From Leucobacter sp. (GTDB taxonomy: Bacteria > Actinomycetota > Actinomycetes > Actinomycetales > Microbacteriaceae), in the NCBI GenBank assembly GCA_031178565.1, contig JAPSIU010000113.1:1-8634 (forward strand): 8,634 nt of DNA, read 5' to 3'. Position 1 is the stretch's first letter. Each line of letters starts with the position of its first letter. The notes under the pieces were generated by a model. That model was not told where the DNA came from and did no database searches. It was given only the letters and a program-made list of their open reading frames with translations. This document shows positions 1 to 5,664 of the stretch, piece by piece. Both the position numbers and the translations under genes were made by a program.

Positions 1-995
1 ATCACCTGGTCCAGATTGTAGGCCTTGTACCCGGTGCGGTGGTCGGCGATCCGGTTCTCCGGGAAGTTGTAGGTGCGGATCCGCTCGGAGCGATCCATCG
101 TGCGGATCTGACTGGAGCGGTGCGCACTCGCCTCGGCCGCCACCTCCTCCTGCTGCTTCGCGAGCAGCCGGGCGCGCAGCACGCGCATCGCGGCCTCTCG
201 GTTCTGCAGCTGGCTCTTCTCGTTCTGCATCGCGACCACGATGCCGGTCGGCAGGTGGGTGATGCGCACGGCCGAGTCGGTCGTGTTCACCGACTGCCCG
301 CCGGGACCCGAGGAGCGGTACACGTCGATCTTGAGGTCGTTCTGATTGATCTCGACCTCCTCCGGCTCGTCCACCTCGGGGTAGACGAGCACCCCCGTGG
401 TCGAGGTGTGGATGCGTCCCTGCGACTCGGTGACCGGCACGCGCTGCACGCGATGCACGCCGCCCTCGTACTTGAGGTGGGCCCACACGCCCTGCGAGGG
501 GTCCGACGTGTTCGATTTGATCGCGATCTGCACGTTCTTGTAGCCGCCGAGATCGCTCTCGTCCTTCTCGAGCATCTCGGTCTTCCAGCCCTTGGACTCG
601 GCGTAGTACATGTACATGCGCAGCAGGTCGGCGCCGAAGAGCGCGGACTCGGCCCCGCCCTCGCCGCCCTTGATCTCGAGGATCACGTCGCGCGCGTCGT
701 CGGGATCCCTCGGGATCAGGAGTCGGCGCACCTTCTCCTGGGCGTCCGCCAGCCCCGTTTCGAGCTCCGGGACCTCCTCGGCGAAGGCCTCGTCCTCCTT
801 CGCGAGTTCGCGCGCGGCCTCCAGGTCGTCTCCGAGCTGCTGCCAGGTCTCGTACGCGGCCTTGATCTTGCTGAGCTCGGCGTAGCGGCGGTTCACCTTC
901 TTGGCGCGCGCGGCGTCCGCGTGCAGCGCCGGGTCGGCGAGCTCGTCCTGCAGCCGGCCGTGCTCGACGAGCAGTGCCTCGACCTGTTCGAACAT
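1..995 (-). CDS. prfA: Peptide chain release factor 1 (3' end outside window)
   Basis: Cytoplasmic class I release factor that reads UAA and UAG in the ribosomal A site and triggers hydrolysis of peptidyl-tRNA. About 331 of roughly 360 residues are visible. The stop-codon-recognition tripeptide PVT at residues 187-189 matches the PxT of RF1 (E. coli 188-190), not the SPF of RF2. The catalytic GGQ is at 232-234 (codons 302-294) within RSSGPGGQSVNTTDSAVRI. The N-terminal coiled-coil domain begins MFEQVEALLVEHGRLQDEL, and the acidic KGGEGGAESALFGADLLRMY segment of domain 2 is intact. The ATG at 995 has an ideal ribosome binding site. The C-terminal 30 or so residues lie beyond the window edge; prmC, which methylates the GGQ glutamine, often follows prfA and would be outside. 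Confidence 0.97.
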   Translation of the reverse strand, partial: MFEQVEALLVEHGRLQDELADPALHADAARAKKVNRRYAELSKIKAAYETWQQLGDDLEAARELAKEDEAFAEEVPELETGLADAQEKVRRLLIPRDPDDARDVILEIKGGEGGAESALFGADLLRMYMYYAESKGWKTEMLEKDESDLGGYKNVQIAIKSNTSDPSQGVWAHLKYEGGVHRVQRVPVTESQGRIHTSTTGVLVYPEVDEPEEVEINQNDLKIDVYRSSGPGGQSVNTTDSAVRITHLPTGIVVAMQNEKSQLQNREAAMRVLRARLLAKQQEEVAAEASAHRSSQIRTMDRSERIRTYNFPENRIADHRTGYKAYNLDQV

Positions 996-1000
996 GATTG

Positions 1001-1006
1001 CTCCTT
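1001..1006 (-). promoter_or_regulatory. Ribosome binding site of prfA
   Basis: A perfect AAGGAG lies five bases (CAATC) before the prfA ATG at 995-993, fixing the start with confidence. It is four bases downstream of the hairpin at 1011-1040. Confidence 0.8.
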
Positions 1007-1010
1007 CATC

Positions 1011-1040
1011 ATTCTGCGGCCGCGCAGCGGAACGCAGAAT
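1011..1040 (-). other. Hairpin just upstream of the prfA ribosome binding site
   Basis: ATTCTGCG (1011-1018) and CGCAGAAT (1033-1040) form a perfect 8-bp stem. Inside it CCGC (1020-1023) pairs with GCGG (1027-1030) around a GCA triloop. The stem ends four bases before the AAGGAG of prfA. It shares CTGCG/CGCAG with the preceding hairpin, so alternative pairing between the two is possible. A role in prfA translation or mRNA stability is inference. Confidence 0.45.
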
Positions 1041-1055
1041 CCATCACATACCGAG

Positions 1056-1091
1056 CTCCGCCGCCCTGCGAACGAGCGCAGGACGGCGGAG
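1056..1091 (-). terminator. Long hairpin directly after the rho stop
   Basis: CTCCGCCG (1056-1063) pairs with CGGCGGAG (1084-1091), and CCTGCG (1065-1070) with CGCAGG (1077-1082). One C/A mismatch separates the two helices, and the loop is six bases (AACGAG). The 14 paired bases begin four nucleotides after the rho TAG. On the minus strand the next bases are CTCGGTATGTGATGG, with no T-run. It may be a U-less terminator, an RNA stability element, or a partial stop that sets the rho/prfA ratio. Confidence 0.55.
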
Positions 1092-1095
1092 ACGG

Positions 1096-3171
1096 CTAGG
1101 AGAGTCCGCCCGAGCGCTGGACCTCGGCGAGCAGGGCCGCGTTCGATCCGGTGCTGCGCAGCAGCTCGGCCGCCTTCTCAGAGGCGTCCTCGTCGCTCAG
1201 CGACGCGCGCAGCTGAGCGAGCACCCGCGCCTCGTCCTCGCCGAGCATGTCGTCGGCGTTGCGCGTGTGCGACGCGGCCAGATCCACGACGGGATCGAGG
1301 CCCGAGGAGCGCTTCGCGAACCGCACCTCGCAGTTGACCACCGCGCGGGCCTCGCGCAGGATCAGCTTGTCCGTCTCGACCCCCGTCTTGGTGAGCACGG
1401 TCGCGAGCACGGTCAGGGAGCCGCCGTTCTCGACGTTGCGCGCCGCCGCGAGCAGCTTCTTCAGCTGCCCGAGCGCGTAGTCGTCCACCGTGTCGACGGC
1501 GGGGCGGGCTGGGCCCTGCTGGCTCTGCGCGTAGGCGCGGGCGAGGTGGTTCAGCGAGTCGACGATCACGACCACGTCGTGGCCGAGCTCGACGAGACGT
1601 CGCGCCCGGTCGACCGCGAGCTCCGCAATCGTGGTCTGATCCTCGGCGGAGCGATCGAAGGTGGCCGCGACCACCTCGCCGCGGATCGTGCGCTGCAGGC
1701 GGGTCGCCTCCTCGGGCTGCGCGTTCGCGAGCACGAGCATGAGGTGGGCATCGGGCCGGTTCGCGCTGACGGCCTCGGCGAGCTCGCCGACCACCCGGTT
1801 CGACGCCACCGTCGCGGGCACCTCGATCAGCGCCCTCTGGCCGAGCCCGATCGGCGCGACGAGGTCGATCGCACGGCCTACGAGCCGCTCCGGCGCGGTC
1901 TCGAAGCGCAGGCGCTCCTGCGGGTAGACCGGCGTCAGTTCCGCGATGTCGACCCGCTTCTCGTCCTCCTCGACGGGCCGCGCGTTCACGGTGTCGATGC
2001 GGACGATCGCGTTGTACTTCTGACGGCTGCCGCCCTCGCCGTCGCGCGGCTGGCGGATCGCGCCCGCGACGGCGTCACCGCGGCGCAGTCCGTACTTCTT
2101 GACCTGGCCGAGGGACACGTAGACGTCGCTCGTGCCGGGCAGGTAACCGCTCGTGCGCACGAACGCGTAGTTGTCGAGCACGTCGAGGATGCCCGCGATG
2201 GGCAGCAGGACGTCATCCTCGGTGATCTCCGGCTCGACCTCGTCGTTCTGGCCGCGACGCTTCCGGTCGCGCTGACGGGTGCGGCTGGATCGCGAGGAGC
2301 TGTCGGCGTTCTTGTTCGACGCGCCCCGGTCCCTGTCGCCGTTCTTGTCGCCATTCTGGGACTGGCCCCGGCCCTTGCCCTCGTCGGAGGAGCCGGCATT
2401 CTGCTCGGACTCGCTCGTCTCGGACGCCTCGTTCTTCTGACCGCGACCGCGGCCCCGACGGTTGCGCCCGTTCTTCTCACCCTCGCCGCTGTCAGAGGAA
2501 CCGGCCTGGGCGTCCGCGGTCTCGCCGTTCGAGGCTCCCGATTCCTCGGCCTGCTTCGAACCGGACGACGCGGCGTCCCGGTCCTCGGCCCGGGGCGCAT
2601 CGGTCTCGGCCTGGGCGCGGCGGCCGCGTCCACGCTTGGCCGGCGCCTCGTTCGGGGTCTCCTCGGCGGAAGCCTGGGCACCGGACTCCGCCCCGGCGGA
2701 TGCCTGGGATGCCTCGGGTGCCTCAGCCGCGTCGGCCGTCTCGACGGCCTTCTTCCGGCTGCGGGTCGCCCGCTTCTTCGGAGCGGACTGCTCTGCGTCG
2801 GAAGCCGGAGCCTCCTCGGAGGCAGAGGCAGAGGCCGCGGCCGCGGTCGCCTCGGCGGCAGGGGCGTCCGCGCCCTCGGCCGGAGCCTCGACGGCCTTCT
2901 TCCGGCTGCGGGTCGCCCGCTTCTTCGGAGCCGTCTCCGCCTCGGGAGCCGCCTGCTCGCTCTCGGGGGCGCCGGCGCCGGCGCCGGCCGCCTCGGGCTT
3001 CTCCGCCGCGGGAGCCTCCCCGGCCGGAGCCGGAGCGTCCGCCGCGGGGGCGGCGACCGTACCTGCGGCCGCGGTCACGCGCCGCGAGGCCCGGCGTCGC
3101 ACCGGCTTCTCCGCGGGCTCGGCCGCGTCGCCGGCGGGAGCGGTGTTGGTGTCTTCTGCGTTCAGTTCCAC
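1096..3171 (-). CDS. rho: Rho-family protein with degenerate ATPase site (probable pseudo-ATPase)
   Basis: It occupies the conserved actinobacterial rho position before prfA and encodes 691 residues. Residues 1-310 are low-complexity: Ala/Glu/Pro-rich with two copies of PKKRATRSRKK, then an Arg/Asn/Ser/Gly-rich segment (234-307). No Rho_N (SAP-like) module is seen. Residues 327-395 are a normal cold-shock RNA-binding domain (GILDVLDNYAFVRTSGYLP; DVYVS at 349-353). The RecA-like domain aligns to E. coli Rho without gaps from the P-loop through the Walker B region, but PPKAGKT is PATVASN (452-458: K181 to T454, K184 to S457, T185 to N458) and the catalytic DER (210-212) is NAQ (483-485). R269 is His, the Q-loop is rewritten and K326 is Glu599. 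Walker B Asp538 and Arg637 (E. coli R366) remain. Membership in the Rho family is certain; loss of ATPase activity is inferred. The frame is intact, so this does not look like a decaying pseudogene. Confidence 0.9.
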   Translation of the reverse strand: MELNAEDTNTAPAGDAAEPAEKPVRRRASRRVTAAAGTVAAPAADAPAPAGEAPAAEKPEAAGAGAGAPESEQAAPEAETAPKKRATRSRKKAVEAPAEGADAPAAEATAAAASASASEEAPASDAEQSAPKKRATRSRKKAVETADAAEAPEASQASAGAESGAQASAEETPNEAPAKRGRGRRAQAETDAPRAEDRDAASSGSKQAEESGASNGETADAQAGSSDSGEGEKNGRNRRGRGRGQKNEASETSESEQNAGSSDEGKGRGQSQNGDKNGDRDRGASNKNADSSSRSSRTRQRDRKRRGQNDEVEPEITEDDVLLPIAGILDVLDNYAFVRTSGYLPGTSDVYVSLGQVKKYGLRRGDAVAGAIRQPRDGEGGSRQKYNAIVRIDTVNARPVEEDEKRVDIAELTPVYPQERLRFETAPERLVGRAIDLVAPIGLGQRALIEVPATVASNRVVGELAEAVSANRPDAHLMLVLANAQPEEATRLQRTIRGEVVAATFDRSAEDQTTIAELAVDRARRLVELGHDVVVIVDSLNHLARAYAQSQQGPARPAVDTVDDYALGQLKKLLAAARNVENGGSLTVLATVLTKTGVETDKLILREARAVVNCEVRFAKRSSGLDPVVDLAASHTRNADDMLGEDEARVLAQLRASLSDEDASEKAAELLRSTGSNAALLAEVQRSGGLS
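2740..2784 (-). repeat. 45-bp exact direct repeat in the rho tail, copy 2
   Basis: Second copy of the repeat at 2887-2931, encoding the same 15 residues at positions 130-144. The sequence between the copies is Ala/Glu/Ser-rich with no repeat of this size. Confidence 0.9.
2887..2931 (-). repeat. 45-bp exact direct repeat in the rho tail, copy 1
   Basis: Identical over 45 bp to 2740-2784, at a distance of 147 bp (49 codons), so the frame is kept. It encodes APKKRATRSRKKAVE (residues 81-95). Identity even at third codon positions points to a recent duplication or gene conversion. The Lys/Ala/Pro-rich wording resembles nucleic-acid-binding tails of histone H1 type. Confidence 0.9.
2971..2988 (-). 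repeat. Short tandem repeat (GCCGGC)x3 in the rho tail
   Basis: Three perfect 6-bp units encode an alternating Ala-Gly run in the disordered N-terminal part. Such tracts are prone to length change by slippage; six-base units keep the frame. Confidence 0.7.
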
Positions 3172-3176
3172 GTTCT

Positions 3177-3182
3177 TCCTTT
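3177..3182 (-). promoter_or_regulatory. Ribosome binding site that sets the rho start at GTG 3171
   Basis: The minus strand reads AAAGGA, then AGAAC, then GTG GAA CTG AAC. This well-spaced site favours the GTG at 3171. The frame extends to an upstream GTG at 3252 with no purine-rich site before it, so the extra 27 residues are probably not translated. Confidence 0.7.
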
Positions 3183-3229
3183 CGGAACGTCGCGGGAGGA
3201 GAGCACTCGCCCAACCTTCCCGCGATGGT

Positions 3230-3241
3230 GCACAGCTGTGC
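3230..3241. repeat. 12-bp perfect palindrome in the rho leader
   Basis: GCACAGCTGTGC is self-complementary and lies about 60 nt upstream of the preferred rho start. It could be an operator for a dimeric regulator. It has no loop, so it makes a poor RNA hairpin. A palindrome of this size in non-coding DNA is suggestive but not proof of a binding site. Confidence 0.35.
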
Positions 3242-3338
3242 GTCGGGATCACCGGACGATGCCGTCTCGGTGAGGAAATCGATCCAAACCCCGCGATCGT
3301 GAAGAAGAACAGCGACTGATCGCAGCTCCCGGATCGCG

Positions 3339-3359
3339 CCGAGACCGTCGCGGTCTCGG
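3339..3359 (-). terminator. Perfect 9-bp hairpin after thrB, candidate terminator
   Basis: CCGAGACCG at 3339-3347 and CGGTCTCGG at 3351-3359 form a perfect 9-bp stem around a TCG loop, 33 nt past the thrB stop in the long gap before rho. No T-run follows directly on the minus strand; a pyrimidine-rich GTTCTTCTTC occurs about 28 nt later. Hairpins without a U-tract have been proposed as terminators in actinobacteria. The structure could end the lysA-hom-thrB transcript, stabilise its 3' end, or form part of the rho leader. Confidence 0.5.
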
Positions 3360-3392
3360 GTAGCTTCGCGACTCACGAGAAGTGCGCGTCGA

Positions 3393-4331
3393 CTACGCGG
3401 GGATCGCCTCCACTGTAGCACCCTTCGTGTCGACCGCCAGGATCAGCGTTCGCCAATCGTCCTCGCGCGATTCGACGAGGTCGGCGGCCCTGAGACGCTC
3501 GGCGGGGCCGTTCGACAGCACCAGGATCGAGGGGCCCGCTCCCGAGACGACGGCGGCGTGGCCGGCCTCGCGCAACTCGCGGATCAGGTCGCGGGTGGCG
3601 GGCATGGCCTCCCCGCGGTAGTTCTGATGGAGCCGATCCTCCGTCGCCTCGAGCAGCAGTTCGGGGCTCTGCGTGAGCGCCGCGATGAGGAGAGCGGATC
3701 GCGAGACGTTGAAGACCGCGTCCTCGTGCGGCACCTGCTTGGGCTGCAGGCTGCGGGCGAGCGCCGTCGACATCGTGAAACTCGGCACGAGCACGAGCGG
3801 GGCGACCCCTCGGTGCACCATGAGGCGCTTGAACCTCGGCCCGGACTCGGTGCTCCAGGCGATCGTGAGCCCGCCGAACAGCGCGGGCGCGACGTTGTCG
3901 GGGTGACCCTCGAGCTCCGTGGCGAAGGCGAGCAGCTGATCCTCGGTGAGCGCGATCGGGTTCTCCGGATCGCTCTCGAGCAGGCCGGCCGCGATCATCA
4001 CCCCCGCGACGATGGCTGATCCGGAGGATCCCATCCCCCGACCGTGCGGGATGCGGTTGTGCGCCGCGCCGTCGAGGCCCGGCATGGTGCGTCCCAGGCG
4101 CTCGTAGACGTGGGCGGCGGAGCGGACGACCAGGTTGGACGCGTCGGTGGGCACCTCGCCCGCTCCGACGCCCGTCACGGTCACCGTCGCGCCCGCCTCG
4201 TCGCGCGTGGTCGCGGTCAGCTCGTCGCCGTAGGCGAGGGCGATGCCGAGCGTGTCGAAGCCGGGCCCGAGGTTGGCGCTCGTCGCCGGCACCCGCACCC
4301 GGACCGCGCGGCGAGTCGTTCCCGCGCTCAC
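3393..4331 (-). CDS. thrB: Homoserine kinase (GHMP family)
   Basis: Phosphorylates L-homoserine with ATP to O-phospho-L-homoserine, the substrate of threonine synthase. The 312-residue length is typical. All three GHMP kinase motifs are visible: VRVPATSANLGPGFDTLGIA near the N-terminus, the phosphate-binding loop PHGRGMGSSGSAIVAG at residues 95-110, and the C-terminal glycine loop SGAGPSI at 263-269. The loop reads GMGSSG where GLGSSS is more usual, a mild variant that keeps the glycines and serines. The start is GTG, overlapping the hom stop by four bases, with a GAGGG Shine-Dalgarno-like stretch inside the end of hom. No thrC lies between hom and thrB, although many actinobacteria place it there. 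A strong hairpin lies 33 nt beyond the TAG stop. Confidence 0.96.
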   Translation of the reverse strand: MSAGTTRRAVRVRVPATSANLGPGFDTLGIALAYGDELTATTRDEAGATVTVTGVGAGEVPTDASNLVVRSAAHVYERLGRTMPGLDGAAHNRIPHGRGMGSSGSAIVAGVMIAAGLLESDPENPIALTEDQLLAFATELEGHPDNVAPALFGGLTIAWSTESGPRFKRLMVHRGVAPLVLVPSFTMSTALARSLQPKQVPHEDAVFNVSRSALLIAALTQSPELLLEATEDRLHQNYRGEAMPATRDLIRELREAGHAAVVSGAGPSILVLSNGPAERLRAADLVESREDDWRTLILAVDTKGATVEAIPA

Positions 4332-5638
4332 GCGTTGCCCTCGAGGCGCAGCACGCTCGTGACCTCCGAGACCACGTCGCTGCGGCGCAGCGCGTCGACG
4401 GTCGCGGCGAGATCCGCCTCGCGTGCGACGTGCGTGCCGATCACGAGCGCCGCCCGGCCCTCGACGCCGTCGACGATCTTCTGCTCCACACTCGCGGCAG
4501 ACACCCCGTGATCCGCGAGGATTCCGGCGATCCCGGCGAGCACACCCGGCTCGTCGCGGACGTCGAGCATCACCTGGTAGGCCGTGTTGACCTCGCCGAC
4601 GGGCAGGATCGGCAGCTCGGCGTGCAGCGAACCGGGAATGCCCGGGCCCCCGACGACGTGGCGCCTGGCCGCCGAGACGAGATCGCCCAGCACGGCCGAA
4701 GCGGTCTCGGCGCCGCCGGCCCCCGCGCCGTAGAACATGAGTTCGCCAGCGGCCTCGGCCTCCACGAAGACGGCGTTCTTGCCCTCGTGCACGGCGGCGA
4801 GCGGGTGCTCGCGGCGGATGAGCGCCGGGTAGACCCGTGCGGACACCCCGTCGACGCCGTCGGCCGAGGTGATGCGCTCGGCGATCGCGAGCAGCTTGAT
4901 GACGTAGCCGGCGTGCTTCGCCGCCTCGATCTGCTCGGCCGTGATGTTCGCGATGCCCTCGCGGTAGACCGAGTCGACGGGGACCTCGGTGTGGAAGGCG
5001 ATGCTCGCGAGGATCGTCGCCTTCTGGGCCGCGTCGTAGCCCTCGACGTCGAGGGTCGGATCCGCCTCGAGGAAGCCGAGCTCGCTCGCGACCCGCATCG
5101 CATCCTCCGCGGAGTCGCCGAAGCGGTCCATGCGATCCAGGATGTAGTTGGTCGATCCGTTGACGATCCCGAGCACGCGGGTGATGTGATCGCCGGCGAG
5201 GCTCTCGCGCAGCGGGCGCAGGATCGGGATCGCCGCGGCGACGGCGGCCTCGTACGAGAGCTGAGCCCCGACCTGCTCCGCGGCGTCGGCGAGCTCGGGC
5301 CCGTGGGCCGCGATGAGCGCCTTGTTGGCGGTGACCACGTCGGCTCCGCCCTGCAGGGCCTGCATGATGAGACCGCGAGCGGGCTCGATGCCGCCCATGA
5401 GCTCGATCACGATGTCGGCGCTCTGCACGAGACGCTCCGCGTCGGTGGTGAACAACTCGCGCGGAAGCTCCACGTCCCGTTTCGAGTCGACGTCGCGGAC
5501 CGCGATCCCGGCGAGCGTCAGCCTCGCTCCGATTCGCGCGGCCAGTTCGTCCCCGTGCTCGATGATGAGCCTGGCCACCTGTGCGCCGACCGAGCCGCAG
5601 CCCAGGAGCGCAACGCGTAGATCGCGGTACCCGTTCAC
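4328..5638 (-). CDS. hom: Homoserine dehydrogenase with C-terminal ACT domain
   Basis: Reduces L-aspartate 4-semialdehyde to L-homoserine with NAD(P)H, at the branch towards threonine, isoleucine and methionine. The 436-residue product has the Rossmann motif GCGSVG at residues 13-18, the signature GIVNGSTNYIL (NGTTNYIL in many homologues), and the catalytic EGYDAAQK at 199-206, where Asp202 and Lys206 match the catalytic Asp/Lys pair. The last 80 or so residues form an ACT domain (YQVMLDVRDEPGVLAGIAGIL and following), the part that usually mediates threonine feedback inhibition in actinobacterial and Bacillus-type enzymes. Length and layout are normal for a stand-alone enzyme without an aspartokinase domain. 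Its TGA overlaps the thrB GTG as GTGA, so the two are likely translationally coupled. Confidence 0.97.
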   Translation of the reverse strand: MNGYRDLRVALLGCGSVGAQVARLIIEHGDELAARIGARLTLAGIAVRDVDSKRDVELPRELFTTDAERLVQSADIVIELMGGIEPARGLIMQALQGGADVVTANKALIAAHGPELADAAEQVGAQLSYEAAVAAAIPILRPLRESLAGDHITRVLGIVNGSTNYILDRMDRFGDSAEDAMRVASELGFLEADPTLDVEGYDAAQKATILASIAFHTEVPVDSVYREGIANITAEQIEAAKHAGYVIKLLAIAERITSADGVDGVSARVYPALIRREHPLAAVHEGKNAVFVEAEAAGELMFYGAGAGGAETASAVLGDLVSAARRHVVGGPGIPGSLHAELPILPVGEVNTAYQVMLDVRDEPGVLAGIAGILADHGVSAASVEQKIVDGVEGRAALVIGTHVAREADLAATVDALRRSDVVSEVTSVLRLEGNA

Positions 5639-5644
5639 TGTGTT

Positions 5645-5650
5645 CTCCTT
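5645..5650 (-). promoter_or_regulatory. Ribosome binding site that sets the hom start at GTG 5638
   Basis: A perfect AAGGAG is followed by six bases and then GTG AAC GGG TAC. The longer reading frame begins at ATG 5668, overlapping the lysA TGA as ATGA, but it would place this strong site inside its own coding sequence and add MTQPMNKENT ahead of the dehydrogenase fold. The GTG at 5638 is the better start. Confidence 0.75.
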
Positions 5651-5664
5651 GTTCATGGGTTGGG

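Larger units (their letters stand above)
3172..3392 (-). promoter_or_regulatory. Intergenic region thrB-rho; likely holds the rho promoter and leader
   Basis: These 221 nt are the longest non-coding gap in the window. They hold the hairpin at 3339-3359, a 12-bp palindrome at 3230-3241 and the rho ribosome binding site. TTGGAT around 3288-3283 was considered as a -10 box, but no fitting -35 was found, so I do not assign promoter hexamers. In E. coli the rho leader mediates autoregulation; the length of this gap would allow something similar, but nothing in the sequence demonstrates it. Confidence 0.4.

Noticed and set aside
1790..1825. Frameshift or sequencing error as cause of the missing Rho P-loop
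   Set aside because: I read the other two frames on the minus strand across this stretch; neither gives anything like PPKAGKT. The frame before and after is unbroken Rho sequence, and separate motifs further on are altered too.
3172..3252. Longer rho start at GTG 3252
   Set aside because: No ribosome binding site precedes it, and it would run through the palindrome; the GTG at 3171 has a clear site.
901..3273. Long plus-strand open frame of 790 codons opposite rho and prfA
   Set aside because: It is antisense to well-recognised genes and has the Arg/Leu/Gly/Ala-rich, domain-less wording typical of shadow frames in high-GC DNA. The same applies to the long plus-strand frames opposite prfA (39-1337), hom (4430-5620) and lysA (5980-7425).
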